The notes beneath the pieces are model-generated. The model saw only the letters and a program-made list of their open reading frames with translations. It was not told the DNA's origin and ran no database searches. Position numbers and translations under genes: made by a program. DNA of 14,113 nt. Source: Victivallales bacterium (GTDB taxonomy: Bacteria; Verrucomicrobiota; Lentisphaeria; Oligosphaerales; Oligosphaeraceae). The stretch is from contig JAFRLP010000459.1 in assembly GCA_017431185.1 (NCBI GenBank), forward strand, positions 1-14,113, given 5' to 3'. Position 1 is the first letter of the stretch. The number at the start of each line of letters is the position of its first letter. Below are positions 1-5,570 of the stretch, piece after piece.

Positions 1-45
1 CAGAACCTGACCGTCTTCCAGACCGCCTTGGGCGTAGTCAAATAA
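1..45 (+). CDS. 3' end of a probable metal ABC transporter substrate-binding protein (partial)
   Basis: An open frame enters from the left edge and stops at TAA 43-45, giving 14 residues (QNLTVFQTALGVVK). Nothing in so short a piece identifies a family. The position, 19 bases before an ABC ATPase that is followed by an ABC-3 type permease, is where the periplasmic metal-binding protein (ZnuA/TroA family) sits in such operons. The ending, an amphipathic helix with an Asn-Leu start, fits the last helix of those proteins. The identity is therefore inferred from context only. The gene's start is outside the window. Confidence 0.4.
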   Translation, partial: QNLTVFQTALGVVK

Positions 46-64
46 CCCCTGACGGAGACTCATC

Positions 65-793
65 ATGCCCCTGTTGGAATGCGAGCATCTCTCCCTGGGC
101 TACCCAGGAAATCTTCTGGTGAAAGACCTCTCCTTCTCCCTGGAGGCGGGACAATGCCTCTGCATTCTGGGAGAGAACGGCGTCGGAAAATCCACTCTGG
201 TACGCACTCTGCTCCACCTTCAGCCCCCCTTGGGCGGCACCATCCGCCTGGGGGAGGATTTGAGCCCGTCGGACATCGGGTACCTGCCACAGCAGAACGC
301 CGTCCAAAGAGACTTTCCCGCCACCGTACTGGAGGTGGCGCTGTCAGGATGCCAGGGGCACTGCAGATGGCGTCCCTTCTACGGTCGGACTGAACGCGAA
401 CTGGCGCGGCGTAGCCTCGCCCGCCTGGGGCTGGCCGGTCTCGAACAGCGCTGTTTCCGCGAACTGTCGGGCGGTCAGAGGCAACGGGTACTGCTGGCGC
501 GCGCATTATGCGCCGGCAGTCGAATGTTGTTGCTGGACGAGCCAGCCGCTGGCCTTGACCCTGGTATGCAAGCGGAACTCTACCGCCTCATCAGCAGCCT
601 GTACCACCAGGACAACATGGGCGTGCTCATGGTCTCCCATGACCTCCACGAGGCAGTGGAGCACGCCACTCACATCCTGCACCTTTCCACCACACCATTC
701 TGGGGCACACGCCAAGAATACCTGGCCACTCCCCTGGGACAAAGCTTCCCCAAAGGCAATCAGAAGAGTGCACCAAAGGAGAAACAGCCATGA
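65..793 (+). CDS. Metal (Zn/Mn-type) ABC transporter ATP-binding protein
   Basis: This 242-residue cytoplasmic ATPase would power import of a divalent metal through the permease encoded next. The ABC motifs are in order and intact: Walker A GENGVGKST (36-44), Q-loop at Q76/Q77, signature LSGGQ (134-138), Walker B LLLDEP (155-160) followed by GLDP (163-166), and the H-loop His192 in VSHD. The length and the short single domain fit the ZnuC/TroB/MntB group. The start is the ATG at 65, with GGAG at 54-57 seven bases upstream. The stop overlaps the permease start (ATGA, 790-793), so the two are probably translationally coupled. The tail after residue 225 is rich in Lys, Gln and Pro and looks disordered. 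The metal cannot be told from the sequence; zinc is most likely given the permease type. Confidence 0.93.
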   Translation: MPLLECEHLSLGYPGNLLVKDLSFSLEAGQCLCILGENGVGKSTLVRTLLHLQPPLGGTIRLGEDLSPSDIGYLPQQNAVQRDFPATVLEVALSGCQGHCRWRPFYGRTERELARRSLARLGLAGLEQRCFRELSGGQRQRVLLARALCAGSRMLLLDEPAAGLDPGMQAELYRLISSLYHQDNMGVLMVSHDLHEAVEHATHILHLSTTPFWGTRQEYLATPLGQSFPKGNQKSAPKEKQP

Positions 794-2076
794 TGTCCTC
801 CCTGCAAATGTACCTATCCTACCCCTTTGTGCAACATGCGCTGATAGCAGGGGTGCTCATCGCGCTCTGCTCCTCATTGCTAGGCGTCACACTCGTGCTC
901 AAGCGGTTCTCCCTGATTGGAGACGGACTATCGCATGTCGCCTTCGGCGCATTGGCGATAGCCACGGTGCTTCGCCTGGGGGCACCCATGCTCTTTGTGC
1001 TGCCAGCCACCATTCTATGCGCCATCGCCCTGCTGTGCGCCAGCCAGAGCTCACGCATTCGGGGCGACGCATCCATCGCGATGCTCTCCGTGGGTTCCCT
1101 GGCCATCGGCTATCTGCTCCTCAACCTCTTTGGCTCCTCCGCCAATCTGTCAGGAGACGTGTGCAGCACCCTTTTCGGCTCCACCTCCATCCTCACCCTC
1201 TCCAAACTGGATGTGTGGCTCTGCGTTCTTCTCTCCGCCACCGTGGTCATATTCTTCACCCTGTTCTACGAGCGAATATTCGCCGTCACCTTCGACGAAA
1301 CCTTCGCCCGCGCCTGTGGTGTCCATACAGGTTTCTGCAACCTGCTACTGGCTGCGGTGGTGGCGGTCATCATCGTGCTGGCGATGAATCTCGTCGGCTC
1401 CCTGCTGATTTCCGCGCTCATCGTCTTTCCCGCCCTGGCTGCCATGCGCGTCTGCCAAAGTTTTCTCGGCGTAACCATCTGCGCTGCCATGCTCTCCATG
1501 GCCTGCGCACTGACTGGCCTGCTGACGGCAATTCTCTGCGGCACTCCCGTCGGCTCCACCATTGTTGCCGCCGATATGGTCGCCTTCCTCCTCTGCGCCT
1601 TGCTGGGCACACTTCTTCCCCGCCTTCGGCTGAGAAAACTCCTGCCGACCGTCTCCCTGGCGCTACTGCTCCTGCCCTGCCACTCGTGCAGCCAGTCCCA
1701 ACCATCCACCGACACCAAGGAGACATCGGCCATTGCCGCCACACCCGTCGATCTTGACCTTACCCAAGTCAATCCGATGATGGTCTATACCCAAGTGTTC
1801 TACATGATGCAGAAGCCCCAGGATTACGCCAACCAGTCCATTCGAATCCAGGGAATCTGCACCATCACAGAAGACAGCCACACCCGCCAGAAGGTCACCA
1901 ACTGCAACATTTCGGACGCCACAGGATGCTGCGCCAAGATGATTCCCTTCCGTCTGGCCAATCCCAATGCCATACTCCCACGCGAAGGAAGCACCATCAC
2001 TGTCGTGGGCAGATTCGAGGTCATCACCGAGGGCGGAAAGAGTTTCGGATTATTGACCGACGCCACCCTAGAATAA
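790..2076 (+). CDS. ABC-3 family metal permease fused to a C-terminal lipoprotein-like small domain
   Basis: Residues 1 to about 280 are a ZnuB/TroC-type inner-membrane permease. Hydrophobic segments run throughout, with the family stretch SLIGDGLSHVAFGALA (41-56) and GSLLISALIVFPALAA (203-218). The start ATG 790 has AAAGGAG at 775-781 and overlaps the ATPase stop. ABC-3 permeases are normally about 260-290 residues, whereas this frame continues to 428. Residues 281-300 look like a lipoprotein signal (basic LRK, hydrophobic run, then LLPCHSC). After a Ser/Thr-rich linker comes a compact domain (about 326-428) with a C-x-I-x-DAT-x-CC cluster (Cys371, Cys380, Cys381). It resembles, from memory, small stand-alone lipoproteins with an OB-like fold. 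If translated as read, the extra helix would put this domain in the periplasm. The join may instead be a one-base frameshift in CCCC 1618-1621. Permease identity is firm; the extension's function is unknown. Confidence 0.88.
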   Translation: MMSSLQMYLSYPFVQHALIAGVLIALCSSLLGVTLVLKRFSLIGDGLSHVAFGALAIATVLRLGAPMLFVLPATILCAIALLCASQSSRIRGDASIAMLSVGSLAIGYLLLNLFGSSANLSGDVCSTLFGSTSILTLSKLDVWLCVLLSATVVIFFTLFYERIFAVTFDETFARACGVHTGFCNLLLAAVVAVIIVLAMNLVGSLLISALIVFPALAAMRVCQSFLGVTICAAMLSMACALTGLLTAILCGTPVGSTIVAADMVAFLLCALLGTLLPRLRLRKLLPTVSLALLLLPCHSCSQSQPSTDTKETSAIAATPVDLDLTQVNPMMVYTQVFYMMQKPQDYANQSIRIQGICTITEDSHTRQKVTNCNISDATGCCAKMIPFRLANPNAILPREGSTITVVGRFEVITEGGKSFGLLTDATLE

Positions 2077-2120
2077 AGAGTTGTTATTCCTGTTCAGAGA
2101 GCGGCGGTGTCCACACCCCA

Positions 2121-3092
2121 TCATTTCAAAAACGCCAAAACCGCCTCGCCCACCTGGCGATGCCAGGTCGCACTGGAGTAGTTGTGGTTGGCCTTCTCAA
2201 TGGAGAGGAAACGCACAGGCAGATTCCTCTCACGGGCATAATCGCCAAAATACCTGCGGGCAGCCTCGGCATCTGGATCCCCTGTCCCGTAAACCATCAG
2301 CACTGGCAGGTCAGGGCGAAGCGCGGCCAGATGACGCCGAGGCGCCTTGCCCGTGTCCGACAGGCGGCTTTCATGCGCAGAGGCGCGGGAGGATTGCCCC
2401 AGACCACGCCCATGAGTGTTGGACTTCGCATCGCCAGAGGCCATCTCTCCCTCATGCCGACGACTCTCGCCACGTTTGAGAAAGGGATGCAGAAGCACAC
2501 CGAGGACTCGCCCCAGACTGGCCTCCCCTCGGAACAGCCGCAGCCAGGTCTGCCAACTGCAAGCCTTGGCCAGGTAGGATTGCAGCAGATGGCGGAAGCG
2601 CCCGACATTACGCCCAAATGAGTCGCCGTCGGAGAACGGATAGACCGAGAGCATCACGAGGGAATCGACCTGCGGCAGCCGGTCCAGAGAGCCGATGGCG
2701 ACATTCCCGCCCGAGCACATTCCCAGGATAGTGGTCCTGGCCAGGCCAGTGAGCCGTCGCAGTTCCGCCTCCGCCCCGCACAAATCGGCGGACATCGTGG
2801 CCAGCGTGGACTCCAGACCATCTCCGCCGCTTTCGCCCCGTCCCCGGAAATCGAAGCGCAAGGTGGCACAGCCGTCAGCGGCAAGGCAACGCGCCAGATG
2901 CACCAACACGCCCGCCGGACCGCAGCGATGCCCGCTCCAGCCGTGGGAAAGCAGCACGGCGCACCGCGCCGCGCCGTCCGCAGGCATAGCCAGAATCCCC
3001 GCCAGCATCGTGCCCTCAACAGCAAAGGTGACACACCTCTCCCTCACGCCAGGACAGGGCGAGCAAGTCTCAGACAACCGCTCCTGACTCAT
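2121..3092 (-). CDS. Alpha/beta hydrolase, exosortase A system-associated hydrolase 1-like
   Basis: This 323-residue cytoplasmic alpha/beta hydrolase has no signal peptide. It shows the oxyanion-side HGW (50-52), the strand-turn DFRGRGES (81-88), an elbow GMCSG (124-128) that places Cys126 where Ser is usual, an acid candidate in GTGDPD (269-274), and His303 in ANHNY. The block YLAKACSWQTWLRLFRGE (173-190) and the C-terminal ANHNYSSATWHRQV match what I recall of the 'hydrolase 1, exosortase A system-associated' family (TIGR03100), which also has Cys in the elbow. Residues of about 205-255 are a polar, low-complexity lid insertion. The start overlaps the stop of the upstream secreted hydrolase by ATGA (3092-3089), so the two are co-translated. 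The substrate is unknown; the family sits in exopolysaccharide loci. No exosortase gene is visible here. Confidence 0.82.
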   Translation of the reverse strand: MSQERLSETCSPCPGVRERCVTFAVEGTMLAGILAMPADGAARCAVLLSHGWSGHRCGPAGVLVHLARCLAADGCATLRFDFRGRGESGGDGLESTLATMSADLCGAEAELRRLTGLARTTILGMCSGGNVAIGSLDRLPQVDSLVMLSVYPFSDGDSFGRNVGRFRHLLQSYLAKACSWQTWLRLFRGEASLGRVLGVLLHPFLKRGESRRHEGEMASGDAKSNTHGRGLGQSSRASAHESRLSDTGKAPRRHLAALRPDLPVLMVYGTGDPDAEAARRYFGDYARERNLPVRFLSIEKANHNYSSATWHRQVGEAVLAFLK

Positions 3093-4324
3093 GGCTTCAC
3101 CTCCGAAATGGGCGGAGGAGGAGGCGGCAGCCCTGGCGTCTCCTCGTTTCTCCTGGGGGGGTAGTGTCTTTTCAGGAACTCGGTCTGCTGCGCCAAAGCC
3201 CTCTTGGCTGGCTGGGAGTCCGTGTAAAGCACAAAATTGTGCCCGCCCCTGGGAACCACCTCATAATGAAATGCCTTGCCCAGGCGGCGCAAGGCCAGGC
3301 AGAGGTCGTCGTGGCTCCGGTGGAACACGCTGCCCTCGTAGGCCCCGCCAATGAACAGCAGCAGGGGACATTGAAGCATGTCCGCATTCAGGACAATGCT
3401 GCGCTTCTTCAGCCCCGCCAGTTGGTCAGGGACAGGCTGGTTGCAGTAATCCTCCCAGGAGAGCCAGTTGTTGGCCCAACGCCGCATGCGGTCAAAGCAG
3501 TAACGCTGGGGATTGACCAGCCAGGCGTCGTAACTGACCACAGCCTTGGCCTTCGCGCCTGCCCTGGCGCAGGTGAGCAACCCGACGCCAGCGCCGAAAC
3601 TGTGACCGACCATCGCAAACTCGTCCCGCCGCACAAAGGGAAGTTTCCAGGCAGCGGAGAGCATCGCCAGACAGTCATCCACCTCGCCATCCAGGTTCTC
3701 GATTTCGCCCTCGCAGCGGTATCGTGCAAAGCGGCTGCCCAGAGGTTCCTGGAACAGCGGTTCGCCACGCATGGCGGGACCGATGACCACATACCCCTGG
3801 CTGACCAAATCCGCCAGCCACCCCAGGAACATGCCAGGCACGCCAAAGGCGGCGCCGTGGCAGTAGAGCACCAGAGGATAGCCGTCGGGCGGCGCCTTCT
3901 CCTTTGGATACATCAGCACGCCGTACTGCTTGAGCCCCGCGACCTCCCAGCGCACCACCTGACACGCCACGTCGGGATGCCCGGGCGCGCGCAGCCCCTC
4001 CAGCAGGGCAAACGTGCTGTCCGGCCACTTTCCCCACTGCACAGGCGGCAGGGGACGGCATGACCGGCAGGCCGGCAACGCCTCCCGCCACAGGCGCATT
4101 GCCTCCTGCTGTCGCCCCTGACGCACCGCCAGATGCCCGTCAAACCAGGCCTGCAGCGGCACGGCCACATCCATGCCCGACAAAAAAGGCTCCTTCATCG
4201 CCTGAAGCAACTCGGACTCCTCCGCGGTCATGGCGGCACTTTCCAGTCCCTCCAAACCAGGACGAACCGTGTCCCCTGCGAACAGCACGACGGCAAAACT
4301 CAAAAAGCAGATGATTTTCTTCAT
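3089..4324 (-). CDS. Secreted alpha/beta hydrolase (esterase/S9-like), function unknown
   Basis: This 411-residue protein begins with a signal peptide (MKK, then hydrophobic IICFLSFAVVLFAG), so it should act in the periplasm or outside the cell. An N-terminal helical part (about 25-125) precedes an alpha/beta hydrolase core. The core has HGAAFG (156-161, oxyanion side), nucleophile elbow GHSFG (240-244) with Ser242, and His362 in RGGHNF as catalytic base. The acid is probably Glu330 or Asp339/Asp340. The C-terminus has a run of six prolines, perhaps a flexible or surface-exposed tail. The stop overlaps the next gene by ATGA. No clear ribosome-binding site precedes the ATG, which lies just downstream of a palindromic repeat. 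The fold resembles dienelactone hydrolase and acetyl-xylan esterase relatives. Deacetylation of a glycan is possible but not shown. Confidence 0.82.
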   Translation of the reverse strand: MKKIICFLSFAVVLFAGDTVRPGLEGLESAAMTAEESELLQAMKEPFLSGMDVAVPLQAWFDGHLAVRQGRQQEAMRLWREALPACRSCRPLPPVQWGKWPDSTFALLEGLRAPGHPDVACQVVRWEVAGLKQYGVLMYPKEKAPPDGYPLVLYCHGAAFGVPGMFLGWLADLVSQGYVVIGPAMRGEPLFQEPLGSRFARYRCEGEIENLDGEVDDCLAMLSAAWKLPFVRRDEFAMVGHSFGAGVGLLTCARAGAKAKAVVSYDAWLVNPQRYCFDRMRRWANNWLSWEDYCNQPVPDQLAGLKKRSIVLNADMLQCPLLLFIGGAYEGSVFHRSHDDLCLALRRLGKAFHYEVVPRGGHNFVLYTDSQPAKRALAQQTEFLKRHYPPRRNEETPGLPPPPPPISEVKP

Positions 4325-4339
4325 GGGACATCACATAAC

Positions 4340-4386
4340 TTCTATAAAACATCGGGGTGTACCGACGGCGTCCCCGCCGTGGGTAC
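4340..4386. repeat. Palindromic repeat element, copy 1
   Basis: The core is a hairpin, GTACC-g-ACGGCG-tccc-CGCCGT-g-GGTAC (4359-4386): eleven paired bases with one G/G mismatch and a four-base loop. Bases 4340-4370 match 4508-4538 without gaps at 24 of 31 positions, in the same orientation. It lies about 16-60 bases upstream of the secreted hydrolase start on the - strand. It looks like one copy of a dispersed GC-rich intergenic palindrome. It could fold as RNA in a transcript coming from the hydrolase 2 gene. Confidence 0.6.
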
Positions 4387-4398
4387 TCTCATCTCCAA

Positions 4399-4471
4399 AA
4401 CTCCAGAACTCCCAGCAGCGAAAGCAACAGTGAATTGCTTTCGCCGCGTGGGGTTTCGGAGCATTGGAGTT
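4399..4471. repeat. Large nested inverted repeat (hairpin) in intergenic space
   Basis: The inner arms GCGAAAGCAA (4418-4427) and TTGCTTTCGC (4435-4444) are perfectly complementary over 10 bases with a 7-base loop. The outer arms at 4399-4412 and 4458-4471 are complementary at 11 of 14 positions. Total span is 73 bases. There is no U-run on either side, so a classic intrinsic terminator is not supported. It could be an mRNA processing or stabilising structure between the hydrolase 2 gene and the secreted hydrolase, or the remnant of a small mobile palindrome. Confidence 0.6.
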
Positions 4472-4507
4472 CAAGGCAACAGATGCCAGAACCTTCCTCT
4501 CCCCACC

Positions 4508-4550
4508 TCCTATGAAACACCCAGGTGTGCCGGCGGCGAAGACGCCGCCG
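4508..4550. repeat. Palindromic repeat element, copy 2, overlapping the hydrolase 2 3' end
   Basis: The hairpin CGGCGGCG-aaga-CGCCGCCG (4531-4550) has an 8-base perfect stem. The flank 4508-4530 aligns with copy 1. This copy lies inside the 3' end of the - strand hydrolase 2 gene: it supplies the stop codon (4512-4510) and the Ala/Ser/Pro-rich last residues of the protein. This suggests that the element was inserted there, or expanded into the coding region. Confidence 0.55.
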
Positions 4551-5325
4551 CTGCCATTACGCGCTGGCAGAACTCAACCACGGGTTCCAGAACAGCATTC
4601 GACTCAAAGTACTCGACCTGCCCCCAGAAGGGCTTGTCGGCTATCAGACGGGCGTCGCACCGTGCGCAGTATGGCTGCCAGGCAGGTGGGAACGACTTGG
4701 CGCCGGTGACGCGCAGCAACAGCGTTCGCCCACCGTCAGGGAGTCTCTCCGGCGCGATGCGGACTTGACGCAGTTGTCCAGCCAGCGCATCCGACACCAG
4801 AAGTCCGCCGAAATCGCGCACTCCTTCAGGCGTGGTTCCCGCTGGCGCCCCCTGTCCCATCGCCTCCTTGATTTTCTGGCGACGCTCCCAATCGGCCAGC
4901 AACTCCTCGCCTGACCATATCGGTTCGCACAGCGCCAGCCTCGTCACCCCAGGCAGTTTGGCCGCCAGCAACGCCCCTGCACGGAAAGCGCAGACGCATG
5001 TCGGCGCTCCCTCCCCTGCCCCGTCAATCATCGACAGGGCGGCGGCGGCCTCCGAATGCCAATGCTCCCAAGTCGCCTCGTCATGCCCCCCCGCGCTGTC
5101 CCCCGTGCCACTGAGGTCAAAGCGCAAAACGGCGCACCCCCGCTCCGCCAATGCCCTGGCCAGACGCACCATCATTCGGTAGGAGCAACGTTTCTCCTCC
5201 CCGAACGGCTCGCAAAGCAGAACCGCCAGACGTGGCTTTCCCTCTGGCTTGTACAGCCCCGCATGGATGGCACGCCCTTCCACCTCAAAGTATCCGAATA
5301 TTTCCTTCATCAAATCACCAGACAT
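4510..5325 (-). CDS. Alpha/beta hydrolase fold protein, exosortase A system-associated hydrolase 2-like
   Basis: This 271-residue cytoplasmic protein carries the pattern I recall for 'hydrolase 2, exosortase A system-associated' (TIGR03101): CEPFGEEK (38-45) in place of the usual HG loop, DLSGTGDSAG (70-79), elbow AFRAG (113-117), and ADKPFW near the C-terminus. Arg115 occupies the nucleophile position, so ordinary Ser hydrolase chemistry is unlikely unless another residue acts. The longest ATG frame is given. The ATG at 5310 (MKEIFGYF) is equally good or better, because it overlaps the stop of the ABC remnant (TGATG) and the GGAG before 5325 is only two bases away. The last residues, AAAASSPPAHLGVS, are encoded by a palindromic repeat. 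The gene is separated by 185 bases from the secreted hydrolase that follows. Substrate unknown; the related 'hydrolase 1' lies two genes downstream. Confidence 0.8.
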   Translation of the reverse strand: MSGDLMKEIFGYFEVEGRAIHAGLYKPEGKPRLAVLLCEPFGEEKRCSYRMMVRLARALAERGCAVLRFDLSGTGDSAGGHDEATWEHWHSEAAAALSMIDGAGEGAPTCVCAFRAGALLAAKLPGVTRLALCEPIWSGEELLADWERRQKIKEAMGQGAPAGTTPEGVRDFGGLLVSDALAGQLRQVRIAPERLPDGGRTLLLRVTGAKSFPPAWQPYCARCDARLIADKPFWGQVEYFESNAVLEPVVEFCQRVMAAAASSPPAHLGVS

Positions 5326-5522
5326 TGCTCCAACTGCCAGTAGTGTCCGTGGAGCGCCAGCAGCTTCATCCGTGTTCCCTGCTCGACGATGCGCCCCTGC
5401 ACCAGCTTCAAAATGGTGTTCGCTTCACGGATTGTGGAGAGGCGGTGGGCAATGACCTGACCAGTCCGCCCCCGCGTCAAATGAAGCATCACCCGTTGAA
5501 CAACCAGCTCGCTGCGTTTCAT
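5310..5522 (-). pseudogene. C-terminal remnant of an ABC exporter (MsbA-type) ATPase
   Basis: About 60 residues match only the end of the nucleotide-binding domain of an ABC exporter. They include SELVVQR, then GRTGQVIAHRLSTIREAN with the H-loop His, GRIVEQGT, and the tail ALHGHYWQLEQ. The match starts abruptly at about 5508. Walker A, the signature and Walker B are all absent, and in-frame codons upstream reach a stop at 5555-5553 without any ABC-like sequence. Its TGA overlaps the ATG of hydrolase 2 (TGATG), so an intact exporter gene was probably once translationally coupled to hydrolase 2. The missing 5' part lies where the AAA-ATPase gene now sits. A 70-residue frame beginning with ATG 5522 could still be translated, but it cannot be a working ATPase. 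Confidence 0.78.
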
Positions 5523-5570
5523 AGGAAGAAATTCAATCGTATTTCTCGGTTTTCAAGTCCTTTGACATCA

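Noticed and set aside
555..1757. 400-codon + strand frame overlapping the ATPase and permease
   Set aside because: It lies out of frame over two well-supported genes; its Arg/His/Pro-rich translation is typical of a GC-rich shadow frame.
2106..2117. GGTG/CACC hairpin between the convergent permease and hydrolase genes
   Set aside because: The stem is only four to five bases and has no U-run, so it is not supportable as a terminator.
1926..2621. 231-codon + strand frame spanning the convergent gene ends
   Set aside because: It is a shadow of the permease 3' end and antisense to the hydrolase 1-like gene, with no domain signs.
3164..4063. 299-codon + strand frame
   Set aside because: It is antisense to the secreted hydrolase, which has a signal peptide and catalytic motifs; no family resemblance in the antisense translation.
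4133..4768. 211-codon + strand frame covering the 4325-4509 gap
   Set aside because: Both ends are antisense to hydrolase genes and the middle is the palindromic repeats; the translation is not protein-like.
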